This document shows, in pieces, positions 17,527-26,844 of a DNA stretch of 64,000 nt (position 1 is the first letter of the stretch; the number at the start of each line of letters is the position of its first letter). Origin of the DNA: Heliopora coerulea (taxonomy: Eukaryota > Cnidaria > Anthozoa > Scleralcyonacea > Helioporidae); the NCBI GenBank assembly GCA_030142905.1, contig JASJOG010000190.1:62001-126000 (forward strand), read 5' to 3'. The notes below the pieces were generated by a model that ran no database searches, was not told the DNA's origin, and saw nothing but the letters and a program-made list of their open reading frames with translations. The position numbers were made by a program, and so were the translations under genes.

Positions 17527-18841
17527 TTCCGTCGAGTTGAACAACGCTTCAAGGGGGTCCGTGGCTGTCGACCGTGCCCTGGGTGGCGGCTCTTCTCAGA
17601 GCCTTGCAGCTGCGGCCCTCTTGCCCTACCAGGATCGATGCGCCTTCATCGATGTTCCGGAGCTGGCCTTACAGGGAAAGCCTCCGTTGAAGCCTCAAGA
17701 AGTCTGGGACACCTTTTCCAAGGATTTTGCCCCGGTAAAGGACTACTTTACGTGCATACAACTGGTTAGACCAAATCGTCTGCGAGTCTGGTGCCCTTCG
17801 TCCTCCGTCCTCGAAGACGTCTTGAACACTGGATTAACCCTTCGGGGTCATCCACTACGTATCCGGCCGATTGTGGATCGTTGCTGGCTTACAGTCACCC
17901 ACCTTCCCTATGGCTTATCAGAGGAAGCGATTCATCAGTTCTTCTCCGATTTTGGGGAAGTTCGGTGTATCCGCTTCGTTCAGTTTCGGGAAGTTTACAC
18001 CGGAACCATTAAAGTTCTCATGGCTCTCAAGAAGACCATCCCTACCCGTATTCGTGTCTTAGGACATGCCGGCCTTGTTTATCATCCAGGACAGGCCCGA
18101 ACGTGCTTTCACTGTGGCAACGTGGGCCACGAGTCAAAACGCTGCCCAGAGAAGAAGGACAAAACTCCACCTTCCAAGCCCAAGCGGAAGCGGGGTCCCA
18201 AAAAGACACCGCCTTCCACGAACACTGATCAACCGCCTCGCCAGTCTGGCCCTTCGACCTCAGCGCCCAACGCGGCTACAACTGAGAATGATTTATCACC
18301 ACCGGAGTCCAATCAGTCCATACCTCAATCGGACTCATCTACTGAAATACCTAACCCATCCACCAATGTCCACATCGAAGATGCGCCGGAGGTGTCCAGT
18401 TCTCCGTCAGGAACATCTGGCCCTCCTGCTTCTGCCCATGTCGTTGAGCAAGTTTCCGCCACTCCTCCCACACAGGAAAGGCCCGCTCTTACTGTTAAAC
18501 CTTCCGATACACCACCCGTTCCAAAGCCTAAACTTATCCTTTATGCCGAAGACTGGGTCAAGCTTAGCAAAGTTAATCTTGGCCTTCAGTCGGACTCCCG
18601 AAACGCTTCCGAACCTCACCCTGACGACGTCGAGGGTGACGACAAGCTAATTCGCAAAACCCATAAACGAAAGCCTGCTCCTGTACCTTCGGGCATAGGA
18701 CTGGCCTGTGTACGTACTTCCTCGAAACCAGCACTGGTTTGCGGTACTGGTTCAAAATCGACATCTAACGCCGGGGGGGGCCCATCGGACCCTTCCCTTA
18801 CGGCGTCCTCTTCTGACACGGGTCCGCGGACCCACACTTAA
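17492..18841 (+). CDS. ORF1-type RNA-binding protein of short element S2
   Basis: This 449-aa protein starts at the first ATG, which lies inside the conserved 5' stem-loop (MLQSMADNTAT). Similar N-termini (MLxS..NTAT) occur in S4-S7. A GGGSSQSLAAAALLP segment precedes the RRM-like region (about 45-195, with LTVTHLPYGL and FFSDFGEV). The knuckle C205-C208-H213-C218 follows GQARTC. The rest is a Pro/Ser/Thr-rich linker ending in a type B block, RKPAPVPSGIGLAC near residue 392. No endonuclease or reverse transcriptase is encoded, so ORF2 activity must come from another element if it moves. Confidence 0.85.
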   Translation: MLQSMADNTATPSVELNNASRGSVAVDRALGGGSSQSLAAAALLPYQDRCAFIDVPELALQGKPPLKPQEVWDTFSKDFAPVKDYFTCIQLVRPNRLRVWCPSSSVLEDVLNTGLTLRGHPLRIRPIVDRCWLTVTHLPYGLSEEAIHQFFSDFGEVRCIRFVQFREVYTGTIKVLMALKKTIPTRIRVLGHAGLVYHPGQARTCFHCGNVGHESKRCPEKKDKTPPSKPKRKRGPKKTPPSTNTDQPPRQSGPSTSAPNAATTENDLSPPESNQSIPQSDSSTEIPNPSTNVHIEDAPEVSSSPSGTSGPPASAHVVEQVSATPPTQERPALTVKPSDTPPVPKPKLILYAEDWVKLSKVNLGLQSDSRNASEPHPDDVEGDDKLIRKTHKRKPAPVPSGIGLACVRTSSKPALVCGTGSKSTSNAGGGPSDPSLTASSSDTGPRTHT

Positions 18842-18944
18842 CCATCTCGTACCACACACGTTTTTGTCACCTCACTCCTTCGGCAGGGCGTAGTTACTTC
18901 TGCTTCAGCCCTGTCGCGGGTGACCATGCGGAGAATCTGGCGCA

Positions 18945-19002
18945 AGGGAGTGGGTTTCGCGAGCCCATTTGGTCTGAGTATCTAGCGATATGATACCTCC
19001 CT
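18945..19002 (+). other. 3' UTR three-way junction RNA motif (S2)
   Basis: Outer stem AGGGAG/CUCCCU, hairpin UGGG/CCCA and hairpin UAUC/GAUA around UAGCGAUAU. Identical form at 32078-32135 (S4), 42132-42189 (S5) and 60883-60940 (S6). Confidence 0.7.
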
Positions 19003-19010
19003 GGGGCTTG

Positions 19011-19043
19011 CCCTGCTTGCACACAACCTTCGGGTTGACAGGG
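19011..19043 (+). other. Terminal 3' UTR hairpin with UUGCAC (S2, type B)
   Basis: CCCUG/CAGGG encloses CUUGCACA and a CAACC-UUCG-GGUUG hairpin. The single-stranded UUGCAC recalls the loop of host U2 stem-loop IV (UCUUGCACU). Confidence 0.55.
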
Positions 19044-19059
19044 AAGTCAGGCTCAAAAC

Positions 19060-19223
19060 AAGATCAAGTGTAGTATCTGTTCTTATCAGCTTAATATCTG
19101 GTATGCCAGGCAACGCCTGGCTCATATATTAAACTGATTTTTGGACCTCGGCCATGGGATTGAAGCTTGCTTCACCCTGGCCACGGGTTGTCTCGGTCTT
19201 GCACTAAATCCGAGTACGGCCCC
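19060..19223 (+). pseudogene. U2 snRNA 3' part, after S2
   Basis: As the copy at 1729. Confidence 0.93.
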
Positions 19224-19600
19224 TTCCCCAAAGGGGAAGAACAACAATAACAATTGAAATGATATGAAAGGAAAACGGTCAGAGCAGCAAGTAATGTGTT
19301 TTGTGCGATTACATTTCAGGTCAGATGTGTCCCTGGAGACGAAGCGCCGTGTCTCTGGAGAGCATGATGCGGACAAGGTTGGCTGCTTGGCGATTGCAAG
19401 GAACGACAAGATGACGAACCATCGCCCGGCTGCCCGCCCGCCCACAGTTCGAAGGAGTAGCGAAGGAAATGCTAGAGATAAAACATGGTAGGTAATCATC
19501 TCAGTCATTCCTAGCTAGGTTGATGGACCAAGCAACGTTCCTACCACATGCGACAGTGTGAAATGAACCAATCAAAACGTTGCCTTTCGCCGGAAAACGC

Positions 19601-19618
19601 ATACTTACCTGACGCGAG
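19601..19618 (+). pseudogene. U1 snRNA 5' part (nt 1-18), interrupted by FU1
   Basis: ATACTTACCTGACGCGAG is U1 nt 1-18 with its upstream promoter intact. The sequence then switches to FU1. Confidence 0.93.
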
Positions 19619-19633
19619 TCTTGTGGGTGTCTG

Positions 19634-19687
19634 CTGCTCGAGGTGGATCCATGCGCAGTGTGTGCTACAGCTGCAACACTTCGACAG
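19634..19687 (+). other. Conserved 5' UTR stem-loop (FU1)
   Basis: CUG/CAG, a bulged C, UCGAGGUG/CACUUCGA, the internal loop GAUCCAUGC / AA and an apical stem GCAG...CUGC with UGU/ACA. The architecture equals that of the U2 elements although the stem bases differ. Confidence 0.75.
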
Positions 19688-19956
19688 TAAATCGACTAGC
19701 CGGTCTTAGGAACCGGACACGCTTCGCTCGTCGTTGAGCTTCTTTTAGTTTTCTTCTTTAAAGTCTTGTGCTCTCACTCCTGGGAAGGCCGACACTTTAG
19801 GTGCTCCGGATACCATTCGGTGTTCGGGGAGGGTCGAGAGCACCCTACTCTTTGAGTAGGCATTCCTTTCCCTGTAGTGGTTTTTGGCTTTCTTTCTCTT
19901 TTCTGTGTTCTGCGTTTTAGCAGAACACTTTAGTGTTAGTTAGTGTTTTTTAGTGT

Positions 19957-20423
19957 CTTTGGCCTCCATTTGTCGTGTAGCGAGGTCAAAGACTAGTCTG
20001 TTATTACACTTAGTGTTGGTCCCACAATTTTCGGGACCGTTTTTCGATCATTTCATTACTATTGTTTGTCCCATAATTTTTGGGACGGTGTTTTAGTTTT
20101 ATCTGGCCTCCACTCATCCGTAGAGAGGTCAGAGACTTTACTTATTACTATTAGCGTTTTTTCCTGTGTTTTGACCCCCATTTATCTGTAGTGGGGTCAA
20201 CGACTTGATTTGGTTATACTTATTTTTGTGCTTTTCCGTTTTGACCTCCATTTAATTGTCGGGGGGTCATAGACTTGATTAACCAAATTTCTTAGCGTTC
20301 TTCTTTCCTTTGGCCTCCATTTCTTTGTAGAGGGGTCAAAGACCTGACTATTTGCTTACTAGTGTATTTTCGTAATTTTGATTGTGTTCCTTTGGCCCCC
20401 ATTTATCTGTCGTGGGGTCAAAG
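19957..20423 (+). repeat. Array of eight hairpins in the FU1 5' UTR
   Basis: Six imperfect repeats of the form TTTGGCCTCC-loop-GGGGTCAAAGAC lie at 19957-19991, 20102-20133, 20171-20200, 20242-20270, 20308-20341 and 20390-20423. Each is a hairpin and the arms change together, for example CUUUGGCCCC/GGGGUCAAAG, UCUGGCCUC/GAGGUCAGA and UGACCCC/GGGGUCA. Two shorter hairpins, GGUCCC/GGGACC at 20018-20038 and GUCCC/GGGAC at 20068-20086, lie between the first two. The spacing of the last five is 66-82 nt. Confidence 0.75.
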
Positions 20424-20485
20424 ACTTGATTAACCTATATAGTTAGAGTGTCTTTTGGGTTTTTGTTTTTTCCTTTTGATCCAGC

Positions 20486-22870
20486 ATGCCGTCTCTCTCA
20501 ACTTCATTTACTCCAGAGGATTATGCCCTCTGGAATGAGACGACATGTCTGTTTACTTTAAACAAAAAAATAGTAGGCTCGGACTCTTCTAGTAAGGTCC
20601 GAGTCGAGTTTATTAAAGTTATCGGACCTGGTCGCGTCTCTGGTGTCCAGATTCTCCCGGGCTACCAATTCCGGGTAGAATTGAAGACCGTACGAGACAG
20701 GCAGTCCCTGGAACTCCGGGGACTAGATTTTAGGGGTGTCCACCTTACCCCTAGGCCTGCCTTCGAGGTCTTCCACCAGGTCTTTGTCGACCAGGTCCCT
20801 TTTCAAGTGCCCAACGAGGCCTTTAAGAGCGATCTAGGCCTGTATGGGCGGGTGGTTGCAGTGAAGCACCTCCCGGTGAAGGGCTTCCCTCAGATACAGT
20901 CTGGTACCAGAATGGTTACCATGACGTTGAAAACGCCAGTCCCCCGTTACATCAAGGTTGCTGGCTTCTCCTGCACCGCCGGTTACAAGGGGCAACCCAT
21001 CACCTGTAACCGGTGTGCCGTCGTTGGTCACAGGGAGAAGCAGTGCCCCCTGAGGACTGGCCAGAAGTCCTTTGCTGGTGCAGTAAGGGACCGTCAATCA
21101 GGTCCCCCTCCCACCGTCCATACCCGTTCGGGCACCCCGGCTACCAAGAAAGGGGGTCAAAGACAGCAGGACCCCCCGGTAGCCAAAAAGTCCTCGGCCA
21201 AGCCTTCCGCTACTGGGAAGGGCGCTCCACAGTCCCCCCTCCGCCGAGGGGAGAAAAAACAAGCGCCCAAACCCCAGAACACCACCAACAGCGGGGGGCA
21301 TAACAAGAAAGCGGCCGAGGCCAATACTGCGGAGACGGGCAAGGGTACACGCCGGTCTCCCCCCAGTTCGGAGGGTGGGCGTGTGCCCGACCCCTCCCTG
21401 TTCCTGGAAAGGATTGCTCCTTTCCCCATGGCGGCCACAGGGGCACCCAAAAAAGGGGGTCGCCGTTCTTCTCTTGGCCCCCTACCCCGTCCCCTAAAAC
21501 CCCTAATCTGTAGTAGGCGGTCGGTGACCATTGCGCGTCACCGTTCAACATCTTGCCGCTCTTCCATCGCGGCAAAAAGGGGTCGTTCTGCCGCCTGGCC
21601 GGTGCGCAGTGTGCTGACCGGCCGTAAAGGGCGCTTGCGCATTCTTAGCGCAAAGAGCGGCTCCACACCGCCTACTCCCCCACCTACCACCCCTGTGGTC
21701 ATTTCGGACGCACCTGTCGTGCGCTCCATCTGCGGACCGGCCAATGCATTGGCCATTACCATCCATCCTCACGACGGTGAGGATGTTCCCTCGGCCAAGA
21801 CGTTGGCATTGCCGCCAACGTCTACTACCGAAGACCTTACATTGGCCGAGGTGGTCGATGTTCAGGCCGGTCTGGACAGGGCCCTGGTTCCGTACACAGG
21901 GCCCCCCGAGGCTGAAGGTTCAGCCTCTGCGTTAGCCATTGTGGATGGCTCTGCCCAAAAATTGGATCTGCCCCCTACATCATCTGCGGCAGATCCCTCC
22001 TTGGCAGAGATGGCCGACGCACGTCTCGTCCCTCCTCTCCCGGAGTCCGACTCCGAGGATGACCTGCGGGGCAACAACGTCGTTGACGTGCCCCTGGGGG
22101 AATCTCAGGCCCTGGAAGTTTTTATGACCGGGGTCTCGACGCCCGTCAACCCAGGCACACCAACGCCTGACATCCAGAGTTTTTCTGACTCTGGATCGGA
22201 ACGGATGGAGATAGCTTCCTTCTCTCCATCCCAGGACGGTGCTGTCATCCCCCCTGCGCCTACCGCCGTAGTCGCACAGGTCGCTAATGTGGTCGCATCG
22301 GATCACATTAGCCAGTTTACGGCCTCGGAAGAAGGCCTAGTCGTGGTCCACACTGCTTCCCGTGTGGTGGAGCAGACAACCATCGTGGCCACGCAAACGG
22401 AGAGTGAGGGCATTATACCTCCGACACCCGGCGTGACAGGGGCCATCCAGCGGACTGTCGTTCAGTCCGCTGTGGGATCGACGATGGTCCTCCCGCCGGC
22501 CGTCCAACGTTGTTCGTTGGCGGAGGGCGGACCCGACTCGTTAGGGTCCACCCCCGACTGGCAGCCATCTGCGCCTGCACCATTACCTTCTTGCCAGCGC
22601 TCCGAGTCTGAGGCTTCTAACCCTCAGCTCACCTACGATGGCTGCTCCGACCAGCTTCCGATGTCCGACGACGAATACGCGTCGGCATCTGAGTCGAGCG
22701 ACGACGACAAGACCTTGGCCGTGTCGGTCAAGGTAGAAGAACCATCAACTTTGATGGTTCTACGTCGTCGTGGTAGCCGTGGCCCCCGTTCGGGGCCGCT
22801 GCCGTTACCCCCTCCGGAGCTTTCCCCAATCGTCGTGGTTAGCTCCGACGAGGAGGAGAACCACTCCTAG
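20486..22870 (+). CDS. FU1 ORF1 protein, RNA-binding with CCHC knuckle
   Basis: This 794-aa protein starts MPSLSTSFTP at an ATG after the hairpin array. The N-terminal region (about 40-170) resembles the RRM-like domain of the U2-element ORF1 proteins, including LRGLDFRG and PRYIKVAG. The knuckle is C174-C177-H182-C187 after GQPITC. Beyond it lie a basic Lys/Pro/Arg-rich stretch (about 190-385) and a long acidic Ser/Pro/Val-rich tail ending in DEEENHS. It is some 200-260 aa longer than the U2 ORF1 proteins because of the tail. Its function is inferred as RNA binding and particle formation. Confidence 0.87.
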   Translation: MPSLSTSFTPEDYALWNETTCLFTLNKKIVGSDSSSKVRVEFIKVIGPGRVSGVQILPGYQFRVELKTVRDRQSLELRGLDFRGVHLTPRPAFEVFHQVFVDQVPFQVPNEAFKSDLGLYGRVVAVKHLPVKGFPQIQSGTRMVTMTLKTPVPRYIKVAGFSCTAGYKGQPITCNRCAVVGHREKQCPLRTGQKSFAGAVRDRQSGPPPTVHTRSGTPATKKGGQRQQDPPVAKKSSAKPSATGKGAPQSPLRRGEKKQAPKPQNTTNSGGHNKKAAEANTAETGKGTRRSPPSSEGGRVPDPSLFLERIAPFPMAATGAPKKGGRRSSLGPLPRPLKPLICSRRSVTIARHRSTSCRSSIAAKRGRSAAWPVRSVLTGRKGRLRILSAKSGSTPPTPPPTTPVVISDAPVVRSICGPANALAITIHPHDGEDVPSAKTLALPPTSTTEDLTLAEVVDVQAGLDRALVPYTGPPEAEGSASALAIVDGSAQKLDLPPTSSAADPSLAEMADARLVPPLPESDSEDDLRGNNVVDVPLGESQALEVFMTGVSTPVNPGTPTPDIQSFSDSGSERMEIASFSPSQDGAVIPPAPTAVVAQVANVVASDHISQFTASEEGLVVVHTASRVVEQTTIVATQTESEGIIPPTPGVTGAIQRTVVQSAVGSTMVLPPAVQRCSLAEGGPDSLGSTPDWQPSAPAPLPSCQRSESEASNPQLTYDGCSDQLPMSDDEYASASESSDDDKTLAVSVKVEEPSTLMVLRRRGSRGPRSGPLPLPPPELSPIVVVSSDEEENHS

Positions 22871-22878
22871 ACACGACA

Positions 22879-25800
22879 ATGTTCAGCGTGGTCTCGCTAA
22901 ACATCAACGGTCTTAACGACCGTACTAAGCGGACCACCTTCATTCACTGGTTGCAGTGTTTGAAGGCTGACATTGTCTGTCTGCAAGAGACGCACGCCGC
23001 GTCTCATGCAACATTTCGGAGTTGGTTTTCCAACTCAGGGTATGCGGTAGCTTCTTCCTGCATTTCCAACAAACGTGCAGGAACGGCTATCCTAGTCTCC
23101 TCTAAACACCGCCTAGACAAAGTCTGGCGGGATGAAGCTGGTCGTTTTGTTCAAGCGGAGGTAGGCATAGGGGAGCAAGTCCTTCGTTTTGTCTCCCTCT
23201 ATGCCCCAAATAGTAATCCGGCACGAAACAAATTTTTCGCTTCGTTGCCGGATTTAATGGATATGTGTCGCCCCACATTTGTATGTGGGGATTTTAACGC
23301 GGTGTTGGACCCCGACCTCGATCGACGCCATCCTCGATCCTTTCAGAGGCCGGCTCCAAACCGCTCTGCCGAAAGCGTGACTGCCCTTCAGTCCTTGTTG
23401 TCAGCAACTCAGACCTTTCCAACGTGGCGCTCCCTTCACCCAGGAGTACGTACTTACTCCTGGGATCATGCTTCGGGAGATTGCTCCTCCCGGATCGACA
23501 TGATCTGGGCGCCCATAGGTCTGAAGGACCAGATCCAGGACTGCGATTACTATCCGTCCTTCTTCACGGATCACCGTTATATCCAGGTTACCTTCTCCCT
23601 TGACACAACCTCCGAGGTGAGAGGCCCTGGATATTGGAAATTTAACATCTCTCTCCTCGAAGATCAGGAGTACTGTGATCTCGTGAAGTCGTTCTGGTCC
23701 TTTTGGAAGACGCAAGAGTCTGAAGGGGATTTTGAGAACTCCTTGGACTGGTGGGACATGGGGAAGTTTTATCTCAGGGAGGTAACTCGTAGTTTTGCCA
23801 AAACTAAGGCTCTAGCTAGCTCGTCTGCCCAACGCCTCTTGTTGCGCCGCCTCCGAACACTCCAGCGTCGGTTTGACGCTGGAGATTCGACCGCCTTCGG
23901 AGAGCTGTGCGCCGTACAAGAGGAACTGCGAGAACACGAGCTGCGTGCAGCTCAAGCGGCGCAGGTCCGCTCTCGCTGCAGATGGGCTGAAGAAGGAGAA
24001 GTGTCATCTGGCTACTTCTTCTCGCTAGAGCAGAAACATCGATCAAAGCAGACTATGAGTGCCATCAAAGACCCTGAGACGGGGACGGTCCACCACGACC
24101 CTATTGCCATTTTGGGAGTGTGGCGGGCCTACTACGAGCAGCTCTTTACAGCTCAGAGCTGCGATTCCCCTACCCAAGACCACCTGTTGTCCAAGTTAGT
24201 CCGGACTCTCGCTCCTGGTGAGCGAGAGCTTTGTGAAGGACTCCTCACGTCGGAAGAGTGCGAAACGGCCCTTAAAGGGATGTCTGCTGGTAAGACTCCC
24301 GGGTCGGACGGCTTTCCGATGGAGTTCTATTCGCGCTTTTGGCCAGTCCTCGGTGCCGATCTCGTGCGTATTCTCAATCTAGCGTACGAGGTCGGGCAAT
24401 TATCCATCTCTCAACGCCGAGGACTTATTATAGTTTTGTATAAAAAGGGCGACCGGTTACTGACAAAGAACTGGCGCCCAATAAGTCTACTTAACGTAGA
24501 TTATAAAATCGCCACCCGTGCTATCGCGGGTCGGCTTTTAAAAGTTATCGGTTCGGTGGTGTCACCGGACCAAACTTGTGGAGTTCCCGGGAGATCCATA
24601 AGCGAAAACCTTTCCACCATCAGGGACCTAATCGACCACGCAGCGATGGAGGATATCCCCGTCGCCCTTCTCTCCTTAGACCAAGAGAAGGCCTTCGATC
24701 GTGTCGACTGGGGATTCCTCTCGCGCGTCTTAGAAACCATGGGTTTCGGTCCCGGTTTTCGCAAGTGGATCTCCATATTCTATACCAACATAGAATCCGC
24801 CGTAGTCATCAACGGTTGGACCTCCCCTAGCCTCCACCCGTCTCGTGGAGTGCGACAGGGTTGTCCTCTCTCCCCGTTACTTTACGTCCTCTGTGCCGAG
24901 GTACTAGCTTGCAATCTGCGAGCTGCACCCGGCATCAAGGGAGTCCAACTTCCCAACTCTTTAGAGGAACTGAGGGTATCGGGGTATGCCGACGACACTA
25001 CGGTGGTAGTTACTACGGAGAACTCCATCAAAGAAGTTTTAAACGTTTACGACCTCTACGAGCTGGGCTCGGGGTCGAAACTAAATTTAGGAAAGTCAAA
25101 GGCCATGTGGGTCGGCAAATGGAAAGATCGTACCGACCGGCCCCATGGTCTCAATTGGGTAACAGAGTTACCATTACTCGGGGCAGTGTTTTCTGCCTCG
25201 GATTATACAAGTGCCACCTGGGACCCTAAAGTCGAAAAAGTGGAGAAGCGTCTTGCATCCTGGAAGGGTCGGTCTCTTTCCCTTCAGGGCAAGGCGCTCA
25301 TTATAAATGCATTAGCATTGTCCCAGATCTGGCACTTGTGCTCTATATTCGTGATGCCAGCAAAGGTGGCATCGCGAATTAACAAGGCGATTTGGTCTTT
25401 CTTTTGGTCGGGCGGCCGAGATCTTGTCGCCCGCAGGAGTATGGTTCAGCCGCGAGCCCACGGAGGTTTTGGTATCGTGGACTTTCGGTTGAAAGCGGAC
25501 GCAATGGCGCTCCAGTGGCTAAAGCGTTTCCGCCGTGACTCCTGCGCCAAATGGAGGACCTTCTTTTTCCATAATTTTTACCGGGTCTTCATGTACGACC
25601 CGGTAACATCCTTTAAGTTAGGTAGCACTTTATTTAACCGCACTAGGTGTTCACGTCTCTCGACCTTTTACAAACATCTGGTCGAGGCCTGGAGCAAATT
25701 CCATGGCGGCGCCATGGCAGACGGCCGTTTGGCCCTCGGTGTCGAGCAGGACGCCCCTCTGGAGGTGGCGTCCATGTCCACCCAGTCTGCCTATCGCGTT

Positions 25801-26439
25801 GGACTCGCTATCCAACGCGAACCACCACACTGCGTCGCCAAATTCCGCCCCACCTACGGCGAGCTCCATTGGCCCGAGACGTGGCACCAATTAAGCTACC
25901 TGACTCTGGACAGGACGATAGTTGATCTGAATTGGAAGATCGCGCACGGAGTTTTGTACACCGCCTCGCGGCTGGTCCGCAGTTTTGGCTACCGCAACGT
26001 CGATCCCCGGTGCCATTGCGGTGCAGACGAAGAGACGCTGGCTCATCTCTTCTTCGAATGCTCCTTTGCGCAGTTTCTGATCAACTGGGTATATTTCCAT
26101 CTGCTGTCTGTGGATCCATCTGCTGGCCCTTTCACGGTCACCGAAGTTCTCTTCGGTTTTCCGCCAGCACGCCGCAGACGCATACCCAAGATCGTGATGT
26201 GGATGCTCCACGTGATGAAGCATCGCATCTGGCTAGCCCGGAACAACTTTAGGTTCCGCGGAACGCCACCTGTCCCGGATGATTACATCCAAGGGGCCAT
26301 CGTCCGTATCAAGTTCGTATTGGCGCTAAGAGCACGCCAATGCCATACGGACGCACAACGCGAGCGTTTTAGAAAAGAGTGGCTCGCAAATGGTACCCTT
26401 GGTCGCCTTGTTTCGGAGAAGCTGGTCTTCTCTTTTTAA
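22879..26439 (+). CDS. FU1 ORF2: APE endonuclease and reverse transcriptase
   Basis: This 1186-aa protein starts 8 nt after the ORF1 stop, so reinitiation is likely. The APE part shows LNING, QETH with E37, CGDFNAVLDP, SRIDMIWAP and TDHRYI. That last block has T-D-H where the U2 elements have S-D-H. The reverse transcriptase shows LSLD at D601, RQGCPLSPLLY and YADD at 703-706. The C-terminal motif is C1045-C1047-H1056-C1061 with x8 instead of x7 spacing. It is clearly more distant from F1, F2 and F3 than those are from one another. The endonuclease would be expected to nick U1 instead of U2. All catalytic residues are present. Confidence 0.95.
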   Translation: MFSVVSLNINGLNDRTKRTTFIHWLQCLKADIVCLQETHAASHATFRSWFSNSGYAVASSCISNKRAGTAILVSSKHRLDKVWRDEAGRFVQAEVGIGEQVLRFVSLYAPNSNPARNKFFASLPDLMDMCRPTFVCGDFNAVLDPDLDRRHPRSFQRPAPNRSAESVTALQSLLSATQTFPTWRSLHPGVRTYSWDHASGDCSSRIDMIWAPIGLKDQIQDCDYYPSFFTDHRYIQVTFSLDTTSEVRGPGYWKFNISLLEDQEYCDLVKSFWSFWKTQESEGDFENSLDWWDMGKFYLREVTRSFAKTKALASSSAQRLLLRRLRTLQRRFDAGDSTAFGELCAVQEELREHELRAAQAAQVRSRCRWAEEGEVSSGYFFSLEQKHRSKQTMSAIKDPETGTVHHDPIAILGVWRAYYEQLFTAQSCDSPTQDHLLSKLVRTLAPGERELCEGLLTSEECETALKGMSAGKTPGSDGFPMEFYSRFWPVLGADLVRILNLAYEVGQLSISQRRGLIIVLYKKGDRLLTKNWRPISLLNVDYKIATRAIAGRLLKVIGSVVSPDQTCGVPGRSISENLSTIRDLIDHAAMEDIPVALLSLDQEKAFDRVDWGFLSRVLETMGFGPGFRKWISIFYTNIESAVVINGWTSPSLHPSRGVRQGCPLSPLLYVLCAEVLACNLRAAPGIKGVQLPNSLEELRVSGYADDTTVVVTTENSIKEVLNVYDLYELGSGSKLNLGKSKAMWVGKWKDRTDRPHGLNWVTELPLLGAVFSASDYTSATWDPKVEKVEKRLASWKGRSLSLQGKALIINALALSQIWHLCSIFVMPAKVASRINKAIWSFFWSGGRDLVARRSMVQPRAHGGFGIVDFRLKADAMALQWLKRFRRDSCAKWRTFFFHNFYRVFMYDPVTSFKLGSTLFNRTRCSRLSTFYKHLVEAWSKFHGGAMADGRLALGVEQDAPLEVASMSTQSAYRVGLAIQREPPHCVAKFRPTYGELHWPETWHQLSYLTLDRTIVDLNWKIAHGVLYTASRLVRSFGYRNVDPRCHCGADEETLAHLFFECSFAQFLINWVYFHLLSVDPSAGPFTVTEVLFGFPPARRRRIPKIVMWMLHVMKHRIWLARNNFRFRGTPPVPDDYIQGAIVRIKFVLALRARQCHTDAQRERFRKEWLANGTLGRLVSEKLVFSF

Positions 26440-26460
26440 CGTTTTTAACCTCTTTCGTTA

Positions 26461-26511
26461 GGTCCCGGCCTCGGCGGTCGCCTTAATTGGTCGTACTTCC
26501 GTTGTCGGGAC
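26461..26511 (+). repeat. FU1 3' UTR structured repeat, copy 1
   Basis: GUCCCG at the start pairs with CGGGAC at the end. The core CGGTCGCCTTAATTGGTCGT is nearly the same in copy 2 and resembles the F1/F3 3' UTR repeat. Confidence 0.75.
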
Positions 26512-26540
26512 ATTGTTTCTTCTAGGCTTCCTAGGATTCC

Positions 26541-26577
26541 TGTTTTTAACGTTTTTAACGTTTTTAACATTTTTAAC
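26541..26577 (+). repeat. TTTTTAAC simple repeat
   Basis: Four copies of a TTTTTAAC-type unit lie between the two structured repeats of the FU1 3' UTR. Confidence 0.7.
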
Positions 26578-26592
26578 CTCTTTCTCTTCTAG

Positions 26593-26642
26593 GTTCCGGC
26601 CTCGGCGGTCGCCTTAATTGGTTGTACTTCCGTTGTCGGAAC
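26593..26642 (+). repeat. FU1 3' UTR structured repeat, copy 2
   Basis: Same unit as 26461, but the closing stem is GUUCCG/CGGAAC: one pair changed on both sides relative to copy 1. Confidence 0.75.
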
Positions 26643-26783
26643 AATAGCTCTTTTAGGTTTCCTAGGATTCCTTTTTTCAATTCTTTTTCTTTTAGAAAAA
26701 TCTTGCGTCAGAACTTAGCTTCCGACTTTGGGGGTGAGGGTCACGCCCTCAGCTAGTTTGCGGCTTTGTAGGCCCCCCCTGTT

Positions 26784-26833
26784 AAAGATATACTCATTGC
26801 ACTTACGCCCTAGGAGCGTAAGAGTATATCTTT
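26784..26833 (+). other. Long terminal hairpin of FU1
   Basis: AAAGATATACTC pairs perfectly with GAGTATATCTTT, and an inner CTTACGC/GCGTAAG stem follows. The bases between the stems read AUUGCA and continue into C, giving CAUUGCACUUACG. This resembles U1 stem-loop II (CAUUGCACUUCG). It ends 11 nt before the target-site duplication. Confidence 0.7.
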
Positions 26834-26844
26834 ATCAAAATAAA

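Larger units (their letters stand above)
17390..19059 (+). mobile_element. S2: short ORF1-only element in U2 (type B)
   Basis: A 1670-bp element with one intact ORF and a 3' UTR of about 220 bp, no ORF2. The 5' end AAAGAGG can pair with CCTCTT of the U2 leader. The 5' UTR has imperfect TCTACGAGT repeats. Its 3' UTR is shared with F2 in structure. Confidence 0.9.
19619..26844 (+). mobile_element. FU1: full-length non-LTR retrotransposon inserted in U1 snRNA
   Basis: The 7226-bp element is flanked by a 16-bp target-site duplication, ACTTACCTGACGCGAG (U1 nt 3-18; 19603-19618 and 26845-26860). It has an 867-bp structured 5' UTR, ORF1, an 8-bp gap, ORF2 and a 3' UTR of about 405 bp with a long terminal hairpin. 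It shares domain order and the 5' stem-loop with the U2 elements but is much diverged. Tx1-group elements in U2, 5S and other repeats are known; I know of none described in U1. Confidence 0.93.
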
